Source: JANNMJ01 sp031397815
GTDB taxonomy: Bacteria > Bacteroidota > Bacteroidia > Cytophagales > Hymenobacteraceae
Direction: 5' to 3'
Assembly (NCBI GenBank): GCA_031397815.1
Contig: JANNMJ010000073.1
Location: 1 to 9,824 of the forward strand
DNA length: 9,824 bases
Positions 6,145 to 9,824 of this stretch are shown here, one piece after another; position 1 is the stretch's first letter; each line of letters starts with the position of its first letter. The notes under the pieces are model-generated. The model searched no databases and was not told the DNA's origin. It saw only the letters and a program-made list of their open reading frames with translations. A program made the translations under genes and the position numbers.

Positions 6145-6654
6145 TTATTGGGGTGCGGCCAGATAATCAGGGCATACGAACGCGATTCGCAGCCCGTGCG
6201 CCGTGAAAGCGGCGTGGTGCGCTGGATGCGCCCAATCGGTATCGGTGGCGTTGTGGATGACCGGCATATGGCCGGTCTGTTGGTGATGACTCAGCGCGAC
6301 GGCGACAAACTTTCGGTCACTTGGGTCGAAGGAGGACAGTTCCGGGGTGTCCGGAAATTCCTCGTAGCCGCGCTCGGGGTGGTGGGTTATGGGTACTTGT
6401 GTGCAACGCTCCGGATTAGCCCGATTACGGAGAGCCCACAGCAGAAACGCGTTGCCGGGACCGCCTTTATCTGTCGGCTCGTTTTTATTCTGGTATTCGT
6501 TGAAGATGGCGTATTGCTCATCGACCAGAAAATGACCTTCTACCATAATCTGCGTCAGCAGCTCGGCACAGGCGCCTTTGCATTGCGCCGAAACCTGTTC
6601 GGCCAAGCCATTCGCAGCGCAGAGAACATTCGTCTCAATCAGTACCGGCTTCAT
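6145..6654 (-). CDS. PIN-like nuclease paired with AAA ATPase
   Basis: This 169-residue protein has a PIN-like layout. PIN domains are metal-dependent RNases, common as toxins. The N-terminal VLIETNVL (4-11) takes the place of the usual DTNVL strand, with Glu7 where Asp is normal. VDEQYAIFNEY (44-54) gives a second acidic position, probably Glu53. FDPSDRKFVAVAL (109-121) matches the D..D..IA..A signature (Asp110, Asp113). NATDTDW (135-141) corresponds to the late TxDxDF element (Asp138, Asp140). HGLRIAFVCPDYL follows as the final strand. Its ATG overlaps the ATPase stop (ATGA), so the two are translationally coupled and probably function together. A role as the effector nuclease of a defence or toxin-like pair is inference. 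No antitoxin is visible beside it unless the ATPase plays that part. Confidence 0.7.
   Translation of the reverse strand: MKPVLIETNVLCAANGLAEQVSAQCKGACAELLTQIMVEGHFLVDEQYAIFNEYQNKNEPTDKGGPGNAFLLWALRNRANPERCTQVPITHHPERGYEEFPDTPELSSFDPSDRKFVAVALSHHQQTGHMPVIHNATDTDWAHPAHHAAFTAHGLRIAFVCPDYLAAPQ
6651..6654 (-). promoter_or_regulatory. ATGA stop-start overlap, translational coupling
   Basis: The TGA of the ATPase gene (6653-6651) and the ATG of the PIN-like gene (6654-6652) share two bases. A purine-rich AAGG stands just before the ATG. Such a four-base overlap implies reinitiation by the same ribosome and a fixed ratio of the two proteins. Confidence 0.9.
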
Positions 6655-8009
6655 CCTTGACGAGCGGCCATTTTGCGCTTGACTTCGGCTTGTGTCATCT
6701 TCATCAAATCGCCGATTTCATCCCCGAAAAACCCTTTCGGCCAGTTGCGGATGTTGCCGTACTCGTCGAGGTCCAGCTCGGTGAGCTTGGATTCGCCGTC
6801 GTTGGCTTGGGCGAAGTAGAGGCGGATATCTTCAGTGGAAACTTCCTCTTCCGCGATTCTGAGCTGGAGGCGATGCAAGAGGTGCTCGCTGTGGCTTTCC
6901 AAAATAATCTGGATGCCGCGCTGCTTGATGGCATCGAGGAATACATCGGCCAAACCCGCTTGCACGGCGGGGTGCAAATGAATTTCTGGCTGCTCGAAGA
7001 TGATGGTGGAGCCTGCCGGGGCGTAAAAGCAGAGCGTGAGCACCGGCAGAACCTGCGAGATGCCGAAACCCACATCGGTCAGGGCCACTTCAGTAGCCCC
7101 CGGCGATTGCTTGACTTTCACCTCATACTCCTTCCGGTTTTTGGCGATGGGCTTGAGCTTAAAGGAATGAATCAGGCCGAGTCTTTTGAGCCAATACGCT
7201 ACGTGCTGCGTGACGGTGTGCGCTTTGCCGGTATCAGGGTCCTTTAGCTTGCCGTCGTGCTGCACATCAGCGGCGAGGAGGGCTTCTACCGTGCGCTCAC
7301 CGCGTCGGCCGACGTCGGCGGGGCGCTCACCCGCCCAAGAATAGAGGCGGCCGGGGTATTCGCGGAGGGGACCGAGGTAGTAGGTGTTATTGAACAAGCT
7401 TTCTAACTCATAAACAAATTCGGCATCGGCACTGCGGGAAATTGGGAAAAATCCCCGAGAAAGTCCATAAAATTTGAATGTATTTATTGGGTCCGTTTGG
7501 TCTTCGGCCCAATCGTTTTCAAAATGTCTAAACCACGGTTCGTTGTCTAGTTCAAATCCGCCCAATTCTTCACCTCGGCTATAAACAAGTTGCTTGTGAT
7601 TTTCGCGCTTCAGACCAATGGCATCTAAGTTAAAATCAAAGAACAAGCTTGATAATGTAACCTGTTTACGCTCTCCAGTAATGGTAGCAGAGAATTCAAC
7701 CTTGTCTCTGTCTCCTCTTTTATTCAGGCCTGCAATCCAGCCAAAGTCAAACTTTAACTCCCCCGGCACCTGATGTTTATGAATAATATCATAAAACGTC
7801 CCCAAGTCCACATACGAGTTCGCATCTCCCGTGTGCAGTACCCGTGAGCGGTCACTGCTTTCCACGGTCTGCTTCAGCATCAGGAGGAACTGGAGGAGGC
7901 TGGTTTTGCCGGAAGAGTTGGGGCCGAAGAAGCCGGTGAGCTTGCCGAGCTTGATATCGCCGGTATCAGACCACGACTTAAAACCCTGAATGCGAAGACG
8001 GGTGAGCAT
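6651..8009 (-). CDS. AAA ATPase, DUF3696/OLD-like ABC-type family
   Basis: This is a 452-residue ABC-class ATPase of the RecF/OLD type. Motifs in order are MLTRLRIQGFKSW (1-13), the usual start of this group; Walker A GPNSSGKT (29-36, Lys35); HTGDANSYVDLGTFYDIIH (59-77), typical of DUF3696-type ATPases; and YYLGPLREYPGR (210-221). Then come the ABC signature-like LTDVGFGISQVLP (310-322), Walker B TIIFEQPEIHLHP (335-347, catalytic Glu339) and the switch His in LESHSEHLLHRL (370-381). A DUF3696-like tail follows, with RLYFAQANDGESKLTELDLDEYGNIRNWPKGFF (396-428, cited as positions of R396, F428). No TOPRIM or HNH nuclease is fused, so nuclease activity would come from the coupled PIN-like partner. 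Residues about 70-209 are encoded by an AT-rich island. It starts 33 bp after the MFS stop and may share its transcript. A defence role is inferred. Confidence 0.85.
   Translation of the reverse strand: MLTRLRIQGFKSWSDTGDIKLGKLTGFFGPNSSGKTSLLQFLLMLKQTVESSDRSRVLHTGDANSYVDLGTFYDIIHKHQVPGELKFDFGWIAGLNKRGDRDKVEFSATITGERKQVTLSSLFFDFNLDAIGLKRENHKQLVYSRGEELGGFELDNEPWFRHFENDWAEDQTDPINTFKFYGLSRGFFPISRSADAEFVYELESLFNNTYYLGPLREYPGRLYSWAGERPADVGRRGERTVEALLAADVQHDGKLKDPDTGKAHTVTQHVAYWLKRLGLIHSFKLKPIAKNRKEYEVKVKQSPGATEVALTDVGFGISQVLPVLTLCFYAPAGSTIIFEQPEIHLHPAVQAGLADVFLDAIKQRGIQIILESHSEHLLHRLQLRIAEEEVSTEDIRLYFAQANDGESKLTELDLDEYGNIRNWPKGFFGDEIGDLMKMTQAEVKRKMAARQG
7381..7800. other. AT-rich island inside the ATPase gene
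   Basis: By hand count this 420-bp stretch is about 41% GC (171/420). The next 60 bases to the right (7801-7860) are 58%, and a line just to the left (7261-7320) is 72%. The reading frame is continuous across both edges. It encodes residues about 70-209, between Walker A and the signature motif. This could be a recombined segment or a fast-evolving specificity region. Confidence 0.8.
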
Positions 8010-8042
8010 AAAATCAACAGTTTGGAACAGCCGAAGCTACTA

Positions 8043-9335
8043 TTACCCGACGTTTCCCGCTTCCAACCCGTGCCCTTCCGGCCCCGTCTCCCGCACCCGT
8101 AGCAGGAAGGCGAAAACCAGCCCTAGCAGACTGACTACGCCGAAGAACCAGAGCATCGGGAGGTAACCGGCGATGTTGATGGCGCTGGCGCTGCTGTGGT
8201 CATTGAGCCAGCCGACGTAGTAGTTGGCGATGGTGAGGCCGATATTCTGGATGAGAAACATCAGACCGTAGGCGGTACCGAGGCGGTGGGGCTCGACGAG
8301 GCGCGCGACGGACGGCCACATCACGCCCGGTATCAACGAGAAGCTGATGCCGAGGAGCACGGTGGAGCCGGTGGTTGCCAGCCCGCCAGTGCTGGTGCCG
8401 AGTATCACGAAGCTCATCGTGAGCAGCAGGGAGCCAACCGCCATCAGCAGCGCCCGCCGCCCGATGCGGTCGACGAGCCAGCCGAAGGCGGGGGTGAAGA
8501 AGATGGCCGCGAGGAAAACGTGGCTGTTGAGCGTGCTCGCGGCTTTGAGCGAGAGGCCGTGCGCGTTCTGGTAATACGGAATGGCGAACGTGCTGCGGAA
8601 CGGCATAATGGCCGAATAAAACAGCACGCACAGCCCGGCGATGTACCAGTAAGAGCGGTCGAACCGGACGAGGTCGGCCCAGACGATGCGCTCCGTGGGG
8701 GCGGGAGCGCCGAGCTGGCCGAGGCGGTCGGCGTGGCGGTCCATCGCCCAGTAGATGACGCAGGCGCCCAGTCCGGCGGACATAATGGCGGCGGCCAGCC
8801 AGAGCGGCGCTTGCCAACCCTGCGCGTAAACGCCTTCGGCGAGGGTGGGGGAGAGGTCGGCGGCGTAGGAGCCGAGGCGCCCAAAGCTCAGGTTCAGCCC
8901 CAGCGCCAGCCCGAGCGTGGAAGCGCCGAACCACCGGCCGAGGGCGGCGCTGAGGGCCACGCTCATCGATTCGGCGCCGATGCCGAAGAGGAGCCGCCCG
9001 GCGGCCATCGTCTGGAAATCGCCGGACCACGCCGTCAGGATGGCGCCGAGGACGCAGATGGCCGTGAACGCTAAAATGGCGTTGCGCGGCCCCCAACGGT
9101 CGGCAATGACGCCGCCCGCGAGCACCATCACGATGTTCGGCAGGGAATAAATGGCGTTGAGGGTGCCGATGGCCTGATTGTCGAAACCGAGCTGCTTTAC
9201 CAGCATATCGGCCACCGGGCCGATGGAATCATAGACGTAATAGTTGCCGAACATCGCCACGCAGAGCAGCGAAAAGGCGAACCAGCGCGCCGCAGCGGGC
9301 GGCATCGGGGCGGGGGCGGCAGCGGGTTGGAGCAT
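8043..9335 (-). CDS. MFS transporter, MFSD1-like
   Basis: This is a 430-residue transporter with about twelve membrane helices. The MFS motif A is present after helix 2 (GGVIADRWGPR, 74-84) and again in the second half (GWLVDRIGRR, 285-294), as in full-length MFS proteins. The segments YVYDSIGPVADML, IYSLPNIVMVLAGG, LALGLNLSFGRLGS and SLKAASTLNSHVFL follow the pattern of the MFSD1-like branch, whose mammalian member exports dipeptides from lysosomes. The bacterial substrate is unknown, though small peptides are a reasonable guess. The frame stays open to 9578, but that extension merely translates the upstream hairpin element, so I chose the ATG at 9335; the Met at 9305 is an alternative. It is the first gene of the right - strand block, 33 bp before the ATPase. 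It may be unrelated to that module. Confidence 0.87.
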   Translation of the reverse strand: MLQPAAAPAPMPPAAARWFAFSLLCVAMFGNYYVYDSIGPVADMLVKQLGFDNQAIGTLNAIYSLPNIVMVLAGGVIADRWGPRNAILAFTAICVLGAILTAWSGDFQTMAAGRLLFGIGAESMSVALSAALGRWFGASTLGLALGLNLSFGRLGSYAADLSPTLAEGVYAQGWQAPLWLAAAIMSAGLGACVIYWAMDRHADRLGQLGAPAPTERIVWADLVRFDRSYWYIAGLCVLFYSAIMPFRSTFAIPYYQNAHGLSLKAASTLNSHVFLAAIFFTPAFGWLVDRIGRRALLMAVGSLLLTMSFVILGTSTGGLATTGSTVLLGISFSLIPGVMWPSVARLVEPHRLGTAYGLMFLIQNIGLTIANYYVGWLNDHSSASAINIAGYLPMLWFFGVVSLLGLVFAFLLRVRETGPEGHGLEAGNVG

Positions 9336-9734
9336 CAGGGGCGAAAGGGGGGGGGCGAAAGCGGCGGGAGTTGCGTGAGGCAAGGTAAGGATGTGAGGCA
9401 CGCGCTGCTTGAACCTGTCGGCGTGAGCCCCGGGTAGCCTTCGCTTCGCTGCGGCAACCCGGGGCTTCTGGGATGAAACCCCTTCGGGGTAGTTGGGACA
9501 GTTAATTGGGTGGACGCGTGCTGGGTACCCCGAAGGGGTTTTATCACAGGAGCCCGGGGTAGATTTCAAAGAAATCAACCCCGGGCTTTGGGCGGCGGCG
9601 TCTTGGTGCCAGTAGGCGGAGCAGGACGTGGCTTTATGTGGTTCCTGCGAATAAAATCAAGTGGCTGTCCTTCTTTATATAAAAGGGCGGTGTCTAGGTG
9701 CTAGTGCATCAATTAGGGGCGAACATTTGCCCTT
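9336..9734. other. Gene-free divergent interval with composite hairpin
   Basis: This lies between the MFS start and the transposase start, which point away from each other. It contains the second composite hairpin element (9426-9587). An AT-rich stretch, TTCTTTATATAAAA (9671-9684), could hold a promoter for the transposase. A small GGGC...GCCC hairpin (9717-9732) sits just before the transposase ATG. The IS30-type left end should fall between about 9690 and 9734, but its terminal repeat cannot be fixed without the other end. No other gene was seen. Confidence 0.65.
9426..9587. repeat. Composite inverted hairpin element, copy 2
   Basis: The layout matches the element at 3069-3231. The left outer hairpin pairs AGCCCCGGGT (9426-9435) with ACCCGGGGCT (9457-9466). 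The inner AAACCCCTTCGGGGTA (9476-9491) has an exact inverse at 9526-9541. The right outer hairpin is AGCCCGGGGT (9551-9560) with ACCCCGGGCT (9578-9587). The right hairpin (9552-9586) matches 3071-3105 except for the loop, CAAAG in place of CTGCG. The spacer is 34 nt against 33 in copy 1. Hairpins whose sequence drifts while pairing holds suggest selection on structure. Confidence 0.88.
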
Positions 9735-9824
9735 ATGTCGTACACGCGATTAACCCATCCGGAGCGCGAGGAAATTGCGCTTGGCCTTGCTGCTGGCCGC
9801 ACCAGCGCCCAGATTGGCTCCCTG
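9735..9824 (+). CDS. IS30-family transposase, N-terminal fragment cut by window end
   Basis: The first 30 codons of a gene continue past the window edge. The peptide starts MSYTRLTHPEREEIALGLAAG and continues RTSAQIGSL. It fits the N-terminal helix-turn-helix of IS30-family transposases, which usually open MSYxxLTxxER..I..L...G.S...IA..L and bind the element's terminal repeats. The DDE catalytic core lies outside the window, so completeness and activity are unknown. A single-domain regulator with a similar helix-turn-helix is the main alternative. It sits 147 bp beyond a composite hairpin element. Confidence 0.72.
   Translation, partial: MSYTRLTHPEREEIALGLAAGRTSAQIGSL

Noticed and set aside
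5861..6166. 101-residue + strand frame with heptad repeats such as FRCSTWY and YGCSASR
   Set aside because: The 21-bp period keeps the frame open by chance; the frame is only a translation of the non-coding repeats and runs into the antisense of the PIN gene.
6148..6660. 170-residue + strand frame opposite the PIN-like gene
   Set aside because: The - strand frame carries PIN-like motifs and the ATGA overlap with the ATPase; the opposite frame has no recognisable motif.
9336..9578. 81-residue N-terminal extension of the MFS protein
   Set aside because: It translates the composite hairpin element, is not hydrophobic or signal-like, and MFS proteins of this type begin shortly before helix 1.

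Overview
The window looks like a chromosomal segment from a GC-rich member of the Bacteroidota or a close relative (Hymenobacter-like or Rhodothermia-like). The main evidence is a type IX secretion (T9SS) C-terminal sorting domain on the GH57 protein, a YcxB-like two-helix membrane protein of a kind seen in Bacteroidota, and the general lack of Shine-Dalgarno sequences before starts. The phylum is fairly secure; the genus is not.

Left block (1-2804, + strand): a YcxB-like membrane protein, a small His-rich lipoprotein, a class I SAM-dependent methyltransferase and a ZIP-family metal transporter. The lipoprotein and the ZIP protein both carry His-rich tracts, which suggests a link to zinc or another divalent metal. 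The ZIP gene converges on a secreted glycoside hydrolase family 57 enzyme (3256-5781, - strand) that has a signal peptide, a starch-binding (CBM25-like) module and a T9SS tail. The 451-bp convergent gap is packed with nested inverted repeats.

Middle (5782-6144): upstream of the GH57 gene lies an array of about five 19-bp and eight 21-bp degenerate tandem units that all begin at a TTTAGG-like motif, followed by a perfect 26-bp inverted repeat.

Right block (- strand, 9335 down to 6145): an MFSD1-like MFS transporter, then 33 bp later an AAA ATPase of the DUF3696/OLD-like class, whose stop overlaps by ATGA the start of a PIN-like nuclease. The ATPase-PIN pair is the best candidate here for an uncharacterised defence or toxin-like module. 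The central third of the ATPase gene is a sharply bounded AT-rich island (about 41% GC against 60-70% around it). Upstream of the MFS gene is a second copy of the composite hairpin element found at 3069-3231. The window ends in the first 30 codons of an IS30-type transposase.

The genes do not form one pathway. The three supported working units are metal handling (lipoprotein plus ZIP), extracellular alpha-glucan breakdown (GH57), and the ATPase-PIN module. Dispersed REP/MITE-like palindromes sit in the larger gaps.
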